Assembly: GCA_029961685.1 (NCBI GenBank)
Contig: JARWKL010000006.1
Span: forward strand, 10,298,748 to 10,362,747
Reading direction: 5' to 3'
DNA length: 64,000 nt
DNA from: Aristolochia californica
Taxonomy: Eukaryota; Streptophyta; Magnoliopsida; Piperales; Aristolochiaceae
The position numbers and the translations under genes were made by a program. The notes beneath the pieces were generated by a model. That model did no database searches and had not been told where the DNA came from. It was given only the letters and a program-made list of their open reading frames with translations. Shown here piece after piece: positions 32,341-42,214 of the stretch. Every line of letters begins with the position of its first letter. The stretch's first letter is position 1.

Positions 32341-32839
32341 ATGTCAAATGGGATGGACTCCCACAGACAATTCAGAAGTTATTCGGATCAAACAAATGAT
32401 GAAACGCCTCACAGTGTTAACTCTACCAGATCAGGATGCAAAACTAATTTTAGAAACTGACACCTCAAATCATACTTGGGTAGCAGTACTAAAATGTAAA
32501 ACCAATGATTCTGAGAGAATATGTAAATATACCTCAGGAACATTTTCATCTGCTAAAATAAACTATTATTCTTATGACAAGGAATTTTTAGTAGTAACAA
32601 ATGGGATAAAGAAATTTTACATTTATCTCTCCCCTAAAGAAGTTCTTTTTGGAACTGACTGTAAAACTTTTGTCGGTTTTATGACAAGAAAATTAGAAGA
32701 TTCACTTCACCAACGTAGATTACTCCGTTGGCAACATTGGTTCTTCCAATTCTCTTTTACTGTTAAACATATTAAAGGAGATAAAAATTATTTACTTGGT
32801 ACTCTTACTCGAGAATTTTCTTGTATTAAATACAGGTAA
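32341..32839 (+). pseudogene. EPRV-A3 RNase H
   Basis: A 163-codon frame (32348-32839) includes LTLPDQDAKLILETDTSNHT (first catalytic Asp), RICKYTSGTFSSAKINYYS, IKKFYIYLSPKEVLFGTDCK and WQHWFFQFSFTVKHIKGDKN, ending EFSCIKYR and TAA at 32837. The next ORF starts at ATG 32841, so ORFs are nearly abutting. Confidence 0.85.
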
Positions 32840-32840
32840 A

Positions 32841-33490
32841 ATGGATCCCCTCAGCAACACACTGACGGACCTAGAAGCAGCAATCGCCACACTCATGGTA
32901 TTGCTCTCAACCCTATAGTCACTCTTCGACAGTCTTTTAGTTCTTTCTGAACGAGGAGATATATTCCGAGAACTGTGCCCATAACGGGTTAAGTGGAAAA
33001 CTCTTACAACTCATGGTAAAGGAATTAACCGAAGAGTTAAAAGAGCTCACCAAAAGGCATGATATGCCAAGCTCCTCCGGGACTTCTACCGGATCTCCAT
33101 TACCAGAAAAGGAAGCAACAACGTTCGTTAACAAGCAGACGGATGACTGTAGTGTTTTGATAAATATAGGTCGACCCAGGATTTCTACCGGTCATGCCAG
33201 GCATGAGAAGGAAATCACAACCCAGTCTTCTTTAAAGATAGGGGAATCATGGATTTCTACCTGCCAGTCCAGAGCGGGAAAGGAAACCATAGTGATTTTG
33301 TCAAAATTGGAATCAGGGACTTCTACCTACCAGTCTCAAGCTGGAAAGGAATTCATTACGGATCCATCTCTGATATAAACAGACTTGTCTAGTAATGAAT
33401 TTTCATTCAAGACAAAATTGGTTACCCCGTTTGAGTTTACAAGGTTGTAAACCCTAAATAAACCAGGAAAAACAAGTTTTAATGAGTTTG
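32841..33490 (+). pseudogene. EPRV-A3 downstream ORF, N-terminal part
   Basis: It begins ATGGATCCCCTCAGC (MDPLSNTL) 1 nt after the RNase H stop. Then ELTEELKELTKRHDMPSSSG (coiled coil), a Ser/Thr-rich part with repeated STCQSRAGKE/STYQSQAGKE, and FSFKTKLVTPFEFTRL. It is cut by TRIM-2 at 33496. The 121-codon frame 33013-33378 is the best kept part. Its neighbours and position suggest the transactivator slot, but no domain is recognised. Confidence 0.55.
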
Positions 33491-33495
33491 AGTTT

Positions 33496-33863
33496 AATAC
33501 TACCCAAAAGACCGGCCTGTTAGGAGCAAAAAACATAGGTACTTAACCCCAGGACCATAACATCACACCCCACCTTCGCGAGCCGATGACCACGGCGGCG
33601 CAACGACACTGGCCCAACCCGGTGGCCTACTCTAGTGGCGGCCTACTTCTAGTGCCCCTTCACAGTTCTCCAGGTCCCCTCCGCTAGGTCGCCCCTTCCA
33701 AACCTACCAGTAATTTTAATCCAGCCTTTGCGTTCCCCGTGACTCGAACTCACGACGTGGGAGCCCGCTCTGATACTAAATGTTAAGCACCTAGCCAATA
33801 GTACCCAAAAGACCGGCCTATTAGGAGCACAAAACATAGGTACTTAACCCCAGGACCATAACA
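33496..33863 (-). mobile_element. TRIM-2, miniature LTR retrotransposon
   Basis: Same family as TRIM-1. 5' terminal repeat 33863-33781 (83 bp, TGTTATGGTCC to GCTTAACA), PBS TAGTATCAGAGC at 33778-33767, polypurine tract AAGGTGGGGTGTGA just inside the 3' repeat, 3' repeat 33562-33496 lacking its last 16 or so bases. Internal region about 220 bp, no ORF. It is inserted in, or joined to, the end of EPRV-A3. Confidence 0.87.
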
Positions 33864-33867
33864 TCAA

Positions 33868-34217
33868 TGTTATGGACTCATTAGGGGTTTATTTGAAATT
33901 TCTATTCATTAGGGGTTTATTTTCAATTTCTATTCATTATGGGTTTATTTGTAATTTGTTGAACATTAGGGGTTTATTTGTAATTTGTAGAATTTATGGC
34001 CTTTGGCATGTTTTCCCTAACTCCCTATATAGGGACATGAGATGAATGAAGAAAGTAAGTATTGACAAAATTAGATTAAACATGTCAGATTCTCCCTCAG
34101 AGGTCTAGGTCGGATTCTCCCTTTGAGGTCCAAGGTCGAGCCTCCTTCAAGGCTCAATCCCTTCCTCCCCATGCTGGAAGAAATCTTCTGGTGGTTGATC
34201 CGAAATGGGCCAAAACA
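33868..34217 (+). repeat. gypsy-4 5' LTR
   Basis: 350 bp. U3 holds four copies of a 25-28 bp repeat based on ATTAGGGGTTTATTTG, then a TATA region TCCCTATATAGGGAC (about 34022-34036). U5 has CAGAGGTCTAGGTCGG, which matches gypsy-1 LTRs. The 3' LTR has one additional repeat unit. Confidence 0.85.
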
Positions 34218-34232
34218 GCTTGGTATTAGAGC

Positions 34233-35130
34233 GGACCAACCGTGGCGATTCGTTTTCCTGGGAGGATTTGCGTCAACATCAGGCAATGGAGGAAATCAAG
34301 ACGGACATGTACGCCATGAAGGACATGTTACATCAGATCAAACGGCTACTGGATGAGGAAATGGGTCATGGTTAGACGCTGCCGGGCAGTTCCACTCTTC
34401 TGGCCGAGCACCACCATCCCCCCCCCCCCCCCCCCCCCCCCAGCACAACCTCCACCACTTCTGCGCCATCATACCCCGCCCCCACCTAGGGCTCCTCTGC
34501 GCCCAGCACAACCTTCATCGGCCAAAATACCCATTCAGGAGCTCAGGGTCACGGAAAAGCTCCCCCAAATTTTGACACCAGAGGGGTTTTTCCCCACCCT
34601 CGTCTCTCGGGAAGCCATAACTCTTCCAGCACAACAGACGTTTCCAGTCCGACGGATTGCAAACTCAAAAATGCTTCCCGAACTCCCGAAATCAAAAGGT
34701 AGGGACCCAGATTTTGAGAAATCAGAACATATTTCTGCCCAAACCCTGTCGATACAAGCTGATTTGGGTTCAACCTCCCAAATCCCCTTCTCACGGAGGG
34801 TAGCACCTCTTCCCGCACAGTAGACAGAAGTATTCCCATCTGCCTCAGTCACGACAAATCAATTCGACCCTCCCTCCTCTGTCTCCGACAATCTACCAGC
34901 ACCGGCAGCCACAAGAGTCCACCAGAAAATGAGGAAGCGTCGTCGAAAACTTGTCCGGTGGGAGGTGACTTCCGACCATCACCTCCCACTCGCAATTCCC
35001 CTCTCAACAGTACCGAGGGAACCCAACTTCCAAATTGGGTGGGCGTGGCTCAGCAAAAATTTTTGGGGGCAATTGGATTCAAGCCAGCTATCAGTTCCCA
35101 TCTCCTTCTCGGCAATCCAGTGGGGCAACC
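34233..35130 (+). pseudogene. gypsy-4 leader / gag N-terminal-like region
   Basis: After the PBS a frame reads SWEDLRQHQAMEEIKTDMYA and MKDMLHQIKRLL, a short coiled coil like the N-terminus of related gag proteins, then a Pro-rich part around a run of 22 or more C (about 34419-34441). The rest is Ser/Pro-rich and shifts frame. No gag core or knuckle. The antisense ORFs near 34535-34852 are shadows. Confidence 0.45.
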
Positions 35131-36030
35131 TTGTCCACGCAATCGCGAGGCATTGTCAAACTGGCACCTTCGATTCGGCTTCTCTGGTTTTTGATAGAAG
35201 GGTCAAGGCAGGTACTCAGCCCAACTCTGTTACTTATTCGTGTTTGATTCATGGTCTTTGCAATGTTGGGACAATTGATGAAGCACTAGATCTCATCAAG
35301 GAAATGGTGGAGAAGGGCCTTGGTCCAACGGCTTCTACCTATACACTTCCTCTCACATCTCTTTGTGAGGCTGGCCGTCTCAAGGAAGCATGTGATTGCA
35401 AATTGGGAAATCTGAACAATGCAATGAGATTGCTGAATTTCATGCAAGAGAATGGATGTGCACCGGATGAGTGGACATTTACAGAACTGATTTGTGGATT
35501 CTTCAAAATGGGTACGTTGCATGTGGCTTTAGATATGTTCAATAAAATGGCAGCATGTGGATTAAATCCAAAAAAGTTCAGTTATACTGCCTTAATACAT
35601 GAATGTTGCAAGAGGGAGGCGATAGGCCTGGCACTATCATTGTTGGACAAGATCAAGGAGATTAGTTGTAGACCTAATGTGCGTACATATAATGTGATAT
35701 TTAATGGATTTTGCACACAGAATAAGTTACTAGAAGCAGAAAAGCTTTGTATAGAAATTGCAGCACAGGGTTGTTCCCCACTGTTGTAACCTATACAACT
35801 TTGATTGATGGGTTGTGTAAGAGTGGGGCCACCAGTCTTGCATTTAAAGTGGTTGATGAGAGGATGAGGCACAATTGCCTACCAAACCATCACACTTACA
35901 GCACACTCATCTATGGATTATGTCAAGAAGTCAGCGCCATGGAGGCCAAGCTTCTATTTAAAGAAATGCAAAGGAAAGGGTTGATTCCAGATCAAGTGAC
36001 TTATACTTCAGTAATAGACGGACCCTATGG
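35130..36030 (+). pseudogene. Pentatricopeptide repeat (P-class) protein fragment, captured
   Basis: About eight 35-residue PPR motifs: SVTYSCLIHGLCNVGTIDEA, STYTLPLTSLCEAGRLKEAC, EWTFTELICGFFKMGTLHVA, FSYTALIHECCKREAIGLAL, RTYNVIFNGFCTQNKLLEAE, then after a frameshift near 35787 VVTYTTLIDGLCKSGATSLA, HTYSTLIYGLCQEVSAMEAK and VTYTSVIDG. PPR proteins bind organellar RNA. There is no targeting peptide because the N-terminus is replaced by element sequence, and one repeat is partly deleted near 35395. PPR genes are often intronless, so this does not prove capture from RNA. Product identity beyond the family is not possible. Confidence 0.85.
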
Positions 36031-36697
36031 TGTTTTGCTGAATGACTTGCAGAAGGATCAAGACGTTCTTGAAGAAGACCACATTGATTGGCTATCTTTC
36101 TACAGGAAAGACGGGAGGTTCTACCACTGTTGCTGGTCTCCTAGACAGGTTGTTGGAGAATGGTTGTGGGCCATATTTATATGTTACATTACTAGTGGGT
36201 TTATGGAGAAAGGAGTCAAGCCATTTGTCTCATACCTGTGCGCTTATAAAGAGCCTCATTGCACCTTCATATTTAGATGGAAGGACTTGCTGGTCAGACA
36301 AAGTATACTGCAGAACAACTGGGAATTGGTACTGCCTTGCAACAACAGCAGTCACAAGTGCAGCTTTGGAGTATGGACAGAAACACAACATCCGGCAGAT
36401 AGTTGCTGTCCGAGATGTAGTTGAACCTCTTCTCCTTATCTATGCAAGATCAGATACATCTAGGAGATCCATATGTGGCCCCCATGCAATACAGACACAT
36501 GATTTAGTTGACAAGTTACCGAGCATGTTTTCACAGTATAATTATCTTCAAAATTTTGTCAATGGTGACGATGATATTTGTCTGAGCTCTGAGCGGGTGA
36601 TGAGTTCAGGAAAAAAAAAATTGCTCCTCTGCTAGGTTGCTCTATTTTTTTTACGAACAGGCAATTCTACATTGAGCTTGAGGACAAGCTTGTTCTC
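36031..36697 (+). other. Unidentified coding-like sequence in gypsy-4
   Basis: Overlapping frames (one of 197 codons, 36042-36635) contain stretches that look protein-like, such as HNIRQIVAVRDVVEPLLLIY and YNYLQNFVNGDDDICLSSE, and in another frame GLAGQTKYTAEQLGIGTAL, suggesting frameshifted real codons. I do not recognise the source. It may be a second captured gene or the PPR gene's own continuation. Confidence 0.35.
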
Positions 36698-36711
36698 CAG
36701 GAGGGGAGTAA

Positions 36712-37037
36712 TGTTATGCACTCATTAGGGGTTTATTTGCAATTTCTATTCATTAGGGGTTTATTTGCAATTTCTATTCATTAGGATTTTATTTGCAATT
36801 TCTATTCATTAGGGGTTTATTTGTAATTTGTTGAACATTAGGGGTTTATTTCTAATTTGTAGAACTTATGGCCTTTGGCATGTTTTCCCTAACTCCCTAT
36901 ATAGGGACGTGATATGAATGGAGAAAGTAAGTATTGAGAAAATTAGATTAAACATGTTAGATTCTCCTTGAGAGGTCTAGGTCGGATTCTCCCTTTGAGG
37001 TCCAAGGTCGAGCCTCCTTCAAGGCTCAATCCCTTCC
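36712..37037 (+). repeat. gypsy-4 3' LTR, truncated
   Basis: Starts TGTTATGCACTC and follows the 5' LTR to CTCAATCCCTTCC, then stops where low-complexity sequence begins. It has five U3 repeat units against four in the 5' LTR. About 40 bp of U5 are missing, so the target duplication cannot be checked. Confidence 0.82.
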
Positions 37038-38871
37038 ATATTGTTTTCTATATTTCATTTTACTTCCTATATATCATCTTTCTTTCTATATTTCATTTTA
37101 CTTTCTATATTTCACCTTTCTTTCTGCATTTCATTTTTCTTGAAGAAACAAGGAAGAAAAAAATAAATATAGAAAGATAGAAACAAGAATAAAAGAAACA
37201 AAAAAAAGAGAAGAAAAAAAGAAAAAAATGTAAAAAGAAAGAAAGAAGGAAAAAAGAAGAAAGAATTATGGATAGATAAAGAAGAAGAAAGAAATGAGAA
37301 GAAAGTAAAAATGAAACAAGAAAGAGAGAGAAGAAAAAAAGAAAGAAGAATGAATGAATGAAAGAAGAAGGAAAAAAGACAATAGGATAATGAAGGGAGA
37401 AAAGGGAAAAAATGAAAAAAACAATCAATAGGAAGGAAGAAAAAAGAGAAAAGGAAAGAAAGGGATAAATGAAAAAAGAGAGAGTAGAAAAAAATATATT
37501 GAAGGGAAATAGGGGGAAATGAGGAAATAATTAAAAAAGAACAATAGGAGGAGAAAATAGAATAAGAAAGAATACGAGAAAGGAAAATTTTAAAAACAAA
37601 AGTGAAGAAAAAAAAGAAAATGTTAAAGGGAAAATATGAAACAAATACATGGAAAAAAATAAGGAATGGTAAATATGAAAAAAGAGGAGAATGAAAAAGA
37701 GAGAAAAAGAAAAGGATAAAAGGAGGAGAAAGAAAACGAAAAAATAAACATAGGAGGAGAAGGAAAATGAAAATTAAGGAAAAAGGAAAAAAAGAGAAAA
37801 GAGTTAAAGAGGAAAAAGAAAAGAAGGAGAAGAAGGGAGAAAAAGGAAGAAATAAGAAAAGGAAAAATGAGAAGAGACAAAAAGCAAACAAGTCCAAAGA
37901 AAAGGAAAAGAAAGATAAAAAAAGTTGGAAGAAGAAAGAAATAAATAAAGCAAACAATGATAGATAGAAAGAAGAAAGAAAAAGGAAAGAAAATAGAAAG
38001 AGTGAAAGAATGACAAATATAAAAAAAATAAACATGAAAGAAAGAAACCAGAAAGAATAAAAGAAAGAACAAGAAATAAAGAAAGAATAAAAGAATAAAA
38101 GAAAAACAAGAAAGAATGAAAGAAACAAGAAAGAATGAAAGAAACAAGAAAGAAAAAAGAAGAAAAGAAAAACAAGAAAGAATGAAAGAAACAAGAAAGA
38201 AAAAAGAATAAAAGGAGAAAGGAAAAACAAGAAAGAGTATATAAAGAAAGAAAGAAACAAGAAAGATAGAAACAAGAAGGAATAAATAAAGAAATAAGGC
38301 TCATTGAAAGAAAGAAGAAAGAAGAAAAGAAGAAGAAAGAAAGAATCAAGATAGAAAAAAGAATAAAGAAATAAAGAATGAAACAAAAAAATATATTTCA
38401 TCTTCTTTCTTTCTTATCTTTCTTGATTTTTCTTTTTTCTCCTTTCACTTTTTTCTTTTTTCTTCCTTTATTTTTGTCTTCTTTCTTTCTTTCTTCCTTT
38501 CTGCTTCATTTTTTTCATTACTTTTTCTTATTTCTTTCTTATTCTTTTTTTGACATGTTTGTTTATTTGTTTCTATTGTGATTCTTTCTTCTTCTTCACT
38601 TATTTCTTATTTCTTTTTATGTGCCTTTTACGTAATTAATCTTTCTTGTTTATTTATTTCATGTTTCTTTCTTTAACTTTGTCTTTCTTTCTTCCTTGCT
38701 AGTTTCATTCCTTTTTCTTTCAATGAAGAAACAAGAAAAAAAGAAAGAAAGAAACGAGCAAGAATAAATAAAGAAATAAGTCACATTGAAAGAAATAAGA
38801 AAGAAGAAAAGAAGAAGAAAGAAAGAATCAAGATAGAACAAGAATAAATAAATAAAGAATGAAACAAAAAA
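37038..38871. repeat. Purine/pyrimidine low-complexity tract
   Basis: 37038-37140 is pyrimidine-rich, 37141-38390 almost pure purine (GAAA, AAGAA, GAAAGAAACAA words), 38395-38720 pyrimidine-rich, 38723-38871 purine-rich. Blocks of about 130 bp at 38260-38390 and 38725-38871 are near-copies in direct orientation (both contain CTCATTGAAAG- or CACATTGAAAG-like and AGAATCAAGATAGAA). The long minus-strand ORFs here (up to 429 codons of Phe/Leu/Ser) are products of the repeat, not genes. It joins gypsy-4 to EPRV-B. Confidence 0.9.
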
Positions 38872-38974
38872 AATCTAGGTTTCAAACATTGGTTTTTTGA
38901 CACCTATGCAGCCGCAGAACGCATGGAATTATCAAATGACTTTAATCTTTATTTGGAAACAAATAAGGTTATTC
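38872..38974 (+). pseudogene. EPRV-B coat-protein ORF scrap
   Basis: Encodes LGFKHWFFDTYAAAERMELS and LYLETNKVI, the same as codons 30-62 of ORF2 in the other copies, then joins intergenic sequence (CTGTCTCTGTGCTATTTAA). It marks a deletion or template switch that removed a whole genome length between it and the PBS. Confidence 0.85.
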
Positions 38975-39020
38975 TGTCTCTGTGCTATTTAATTTTAATT
39001 TCCTACTTCCTGATGTAATT

Positions 39021-39035
39021 TGGTATCAGAGCCAT
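39021..39035 (+). other. tRNA-Met primer-binding site of B1
   Basis: TGGTATCAGAGCCAT, complementary to the 3' end of initiator tRNA-Met; the start point of minus-strand DNA in Caulimoviridae. Counterparts lie at 49420-49434, 50484-50498, 58401-58415 and 60996-61010. Confidence 0.88.
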
Positions 39036-39480
39036 GGAAGGCTAAACCTTGAATATCCAGGTATGGGGTAAGCTATTATAAATTTTTTATATTTTAATCA
39101 TCAGGGGAGTTAACTTACTTCGCAATGTTATAATGATTTACTATTCATCTTCGCTCTTGTTATGATATGGGATGTCACCCAAGTCGCGTTTGAGGTATGC
39201 CCGTGTTGCCGTTGCCGTGGATAGGCATAGGCGTTGAGGGCCGCTATACTCTTAAATCGTTGACAGACGTGTATCTGATCAAGAAGACAATGAACAGTAA
39301 ATTAATTATGATATTATGAACAATAGTTTGCTTCATTTATGATTATCATATAATCAGTTTATAATATGTTTAGTTCATACTAGGATATTCCTCCTTTTGG
39401 TTTTCTTTTACCACTCCTGATGTAGTGTAGTTAGTTTAATTTGTTTAACTTTGGTTTTAAATTTTTAATTTGTCCAAGCA
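39036..39480 (+). other. EPRV-B leader (B1)
   Basis: About 445 bp without a conserved ORF. It contains a conserved dyad-like block around 39186-39240 (GGTATGCCCGTGTTG ... GAGGGCCGCTATACTC) seen in all copies, a candidate structured element for leader shunting or packaging. Function not shown. Confidence 0.6.
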
Positions 39481-40501
39481 TGGCATCCAGTAGTAGGATT
39501 ACTGGATCTGTTAAGAATGCATCTTTGGTGGAATATAAAGTTCAACAACAATTAAATGATTGGACAATTCCGTCCATTAAACCTACATCAATATACAAGA
39601 AAGGAACCTTCACCCTTTCTAGTACCATGGGAATTAAAACCATGGAACAAACAATTAATCTTGAAAATCAAGATTCAACTCTTAAATTATTAGAGTTAAC
39701 CGATCTTAATAAGTATCTTGCAGATACTGAAAATAAATATATGCATATTGGATGCATCCAGATTGCGTTCAAACCCTTGACCTTATTAGGGATGAACACA
39801 TGTCTTCAGGCCATACTTCGTGATGGTCGCTGTTTGGATTGGAAACCCTCATTAATGGGTATTGTCGAAAAAAGTCTCAGTAGGGGACCTGTTTACTTTA
39901 ACGTCCATCCAAACCTCACCCTATCTTTAAAAGATAGGAATTTGTTAGAATCTATCCAGTTGAGGATTCTAACATAGGGATACAATTTTATTCCTGGAAC
40001 TGAAACCATTGCAGTTATTGCAAGGATTCATTTCAAAATTATGGATACCTTATTCCCTAAGGTATTAAACTTACCAGATCAAGGTAAGACTGTATTGATC
40101 GAAACAGATCTGATGAGTGCAAATGTTGCCACTCCTAGGATGATCAATTGGGAGGAAATTCATTTCCTAGCCTACTGGACTATTCCTCAGGCTGTTCCTC
40201 CACGACTCCTGATTAATCAGGATATTGATCAAGTCATCCAATCAGTTGATGGCGATGTGGTAATTAATTTCAAAGACAAAACTCCTTACCGAGTTTCTTT
40301 ACCGCCAACGTCATCCAGATATTTAGATGTAGGCCAATCCTCTTGCCTAAAGGATTTGGATGAAAAATAATCCACCAAGGATGATTCCTCATTAAAGGAA
40401 TCCACATATCAGAAACCCAGATACCTCATGGGGTCTACCAAGGAAGGGAGCATGATAGGACTTCTCCCACTCCCATTGACATGACCGGTTTTACTCTGTA
40501 A
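39481..40501 (+). pseudogene. EPRV-B1 ORF1, 30K-type movement protein
   Basis: 340-codon ORF in the intact copy B4. Family features: MASSSRITGSVKN start, YMHIGCIQIAFKPLTLLGMN, CLQAILRDGR, SLSRGPVYFNVHPNLTLSL (the GPxxF and Pro-Asn of caulimovirid 30K proteins), LLESIQLRI. These proteins move the virus through plasmodesmata. B1 has a stop near 39975 (a CAG codon became TAG), a second near 40368 and a 1-nt deletion just after it. TAA at 40499-40501 is followed by CT and the ORF2 ATG. Confidence 0.88.
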
Positions 40502-40503
40502 CT

Positions 40504-41290
40504 ATGATTTTTACATCCTTACAACGTACCCCAGCCCCACCACCTTTTGTGGTGGATCGCGCAGCCATTAAAGCTGAATTCTTTCACCCCAATAATCTAG
40601 GTTTCAAACATTGTTTTTTTGACACCTATAGGGCCGCAGAATGCATGGAATTATCAAACAACTTTTGTCTTTATTTGGAAACAAATAAGGTTATTATGTC
40701 TTTCGTTGATTGGTTTATGCGTTTCAGACATAAGCAAGCGGAGAAACAACCCTTAGTTTCTTCCACCTCTCCCACTCTTTCAACCCTAACGAAAGAATGG
40801 CAGCTGATGTGTGGTATCAATATTCGATTAGTTCATCCTCCTACTGATCCTATTAAGCTTGAATTCTCAAGAACATCAAGCAACGCTCCTGATTTTGTAG
40901 AAGTCGTTGCTTTTGTTAATCCTGAAATTAGCCCGAATCCTATGGGTCAGATCAGGAGACAAAACAACTTTACCAATTTAAATCTTCAAACGATAGGCCA
41001 ACAGCTTACGCGCATTGAAGATTTATTGGACACAGGGACACAAGAGAAATATTGCCAAAATCCTTTTGACTTATCTTCTCGAAAGGTACCTTTATTGATG
41101 AATAATAAACCACTCATCAAACCACCTATTCCAATTAGGAATTTTAAATTGGATAATAATTCTGAAGTTGTTGACGAATTATTAACCAGGCTTGGAAGAC
41201 TAAATCTTTCTGAAGATCAACTCAAACAAGCCAAAGCGGCTAAAGCCGATGACATTTTGAAAAGCATTCAGGTTTTAGAATCTCATGAAT
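40504..41290 (+). pseudogene. EPRV-B1 ORF2, N-terminal part
   Basis: Open from ATG 40504 to the rearrangement at about 41290. MIFTSLQRTPAPPPFVVDRA, FFDTYRAAECM, VIMSFVDWFMRFRHKQ, ADDILKSIQVLESHE. This is the N-terminal domain of the coat-protease-RT polyprotein. The ORF runs on to 41337 only through inverted sequence, so the last 15 codons are not viral. Confidence 0.85.
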
Positions 41291-41615
41291 CCCATGATTG
41301 TGACTTGATAGAAAATGGCCAACCAAAGATACTGTAGGAGCCTTGGTTGATGTGACAAATAGGTCTGTTGTGGGCTGGAGGATAAGATTTCCTCTGTTGC
41401 TTTTGGACGGGCCTGGCCGATGAATCTGATACAGATGTGTCTGTCATAGTCATATCCTGCAAAATTATTTTCTTTTAGCGGTTGCTTGAAACTTCTGCAA
41501 CATGGCATTAATATATTCGTTAGGATCCTCGGGAGGTTGACTATCTGGTAATGAGTCATGAGCATTATCATCCTGCTCAGTACTATTGTAATCAATTTCT
41601 TCATCATCTTCGGCA
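41291..41615 (-). pseudogene. EPRV-B2 scrap: ORF3 end and following region
   Basis: Minus-strand sequence matching 42041-42365 and 50970-51290: the last codons of ORF3 (EEIDYNSTEQDDNAHDSL, then QPPEDPNEYI) and the promoter-proximal stretch. At 41615 it joins intergenic sequence of B3. Confidence 0.8.
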
Positions 41616-42214
41616 GAAGGCATAAGACACAGACAAAAACTCAAGAATTATTCAAAGCTTTTCACAATAACATAAAATACTTACAGAAAACTCCAACTCT
41701 TACAAACACACGAGTAGGCAACCTTGATAACAAAGGGGAAGGTTTTTCAAGTGATGCCAACATAAATGAAACTAACTCCTTATATAGATGGAGTAAACAA
41801 AAGTGGATTATAAAACATTTGACATCCACCACTAATACAAAAAGAGCCTCTATGATTGAGGCGGTTGTGAATCCTTATCTCTATAATTGAAATGCTTTTG
41901 TGAGTCATCCTTATCTGATGAGTCATCCTTTTCTCCATGATTGACATGAGAACACGACTTGAGATGGGCCTGGTCCCGAAAAATCTTTTGTTGTCTAAGA
42001 GCTTTAACTCTTATTCAATGAAGGCAGCTACTGGCGGCATCCCATGATTGTGACTTGATAGAAAACGACCGACCAAAGATACTGTAGGAGCCTTGGTTGA
42101 TGTGACAAATAGGCTAGATGAGGGCTGGAGGATAAGATTTCCTCTGTTGCTTTTGGATGGACTTGGCCGACTAATCTGATACAGATGTGTCTGTCATAGT
42201 CATATCCTGCAAAA
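41616..42214 (-). promoter_or_regulatory. EPRV-B3 promoter and intergenic region, TATA at 41780-41786
   Basis: The minus strand reads CTCCATCTATATAAGGAG at the TATA box. Upstream are two TGACTCA sites (41919-41925 and 41901-41907) 18 bp apart, with GATAAG words between and after, a bZIP/GATA-factor arrangement. Downstream, near 41655, are AATAATTC-type poly(A)-like signals. The interval 42214-41830 also holds the degenerate 123-codon frame seen open in B4 (51132-50761). Confidence 0.6.

Larger units (their letters stand above)
27893..33495 (+). mobile_element. EPRV-A copy A3, plus strand
   Basis: Order on the plus strand: downstream-ORF C-terminus, promoter, leader, PBS array, coat protein lacking its N-terminal part, protease, RT, RNase H, downstream ORF. 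It is inverted relative to A2, meeting it at 27893, and is cut by TRIM-2 at 33496. The sequence between the PBS array and the coat-protein core (viroplasmin and coat N-terminus in A1) is deleted at about 29892. Confidence 0.8.
33868..37037 (+). mobile_element. gypsy-4, LTR element with a captured PPR gene
   Basis: 5' LTR 33868-34217, PBS TGGTATTAGAGCGG at 34221, gag-leader-like region to about 35130, captured PPR sequence 35130-36030, unidentified coding-like sequence to about 36630, polypurine tract CAGGAGGGGAGTAA (36698-36711), 3' LTR from 36712, truncated at 37037. There is no protease, RT or integrase. The LTR shares its U3 start (TGTTATGGACTC) and an R/U5 block with gypsy-1, so it may have been mobilised by that family. 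Confidence 0.85.
38872..41290 (+). mobile_element. EPRV-B copy B1, plus strand
   Basis: A scrap of coat-protein ORF (38872-38974), the 3' end of the intergenic region, PBS, leader, ORF1 and the first 260 codons of ORF2, then an abrupt switch at about 41290 to inverted sequence (B2). Closely similar to B3, B4 and B6. Confidence 0.85.

Noticed and set aside
6479..33495. Assigning EPRV-A or EPRV-B to a named genus
   Set aside because: Motifs support Caulimoviridae, but genus needs an RT phylogeny that cannot be run here.
34419..34441. Poly-C run as a functional i-motif
   Set aside because: A run of 22 or more C in a Pro-rich leader could also be an assembly or slippage effect; one copy gives no evidence of function.
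35286..35542. Minus-strand ORFs of 67-78 codons over the PPR fragment
   Set aside because: Antisense shadows of a well recognised PPR frame.
37112..38401. Minus-strand ORF of 429 codons and overlapping ORFs of 174-181 codons made of Phe, Leu and Ser
   Set aside because: Direct translation of the purine/pyrimidine repeat; no domain, no signal of selection.
39021..39035. tRNA-Met gene
   Set aside because: Only the 12-15 nt primer-binding complement of the tRNA 3' end is present, no cloverleaf or A/B boxes.
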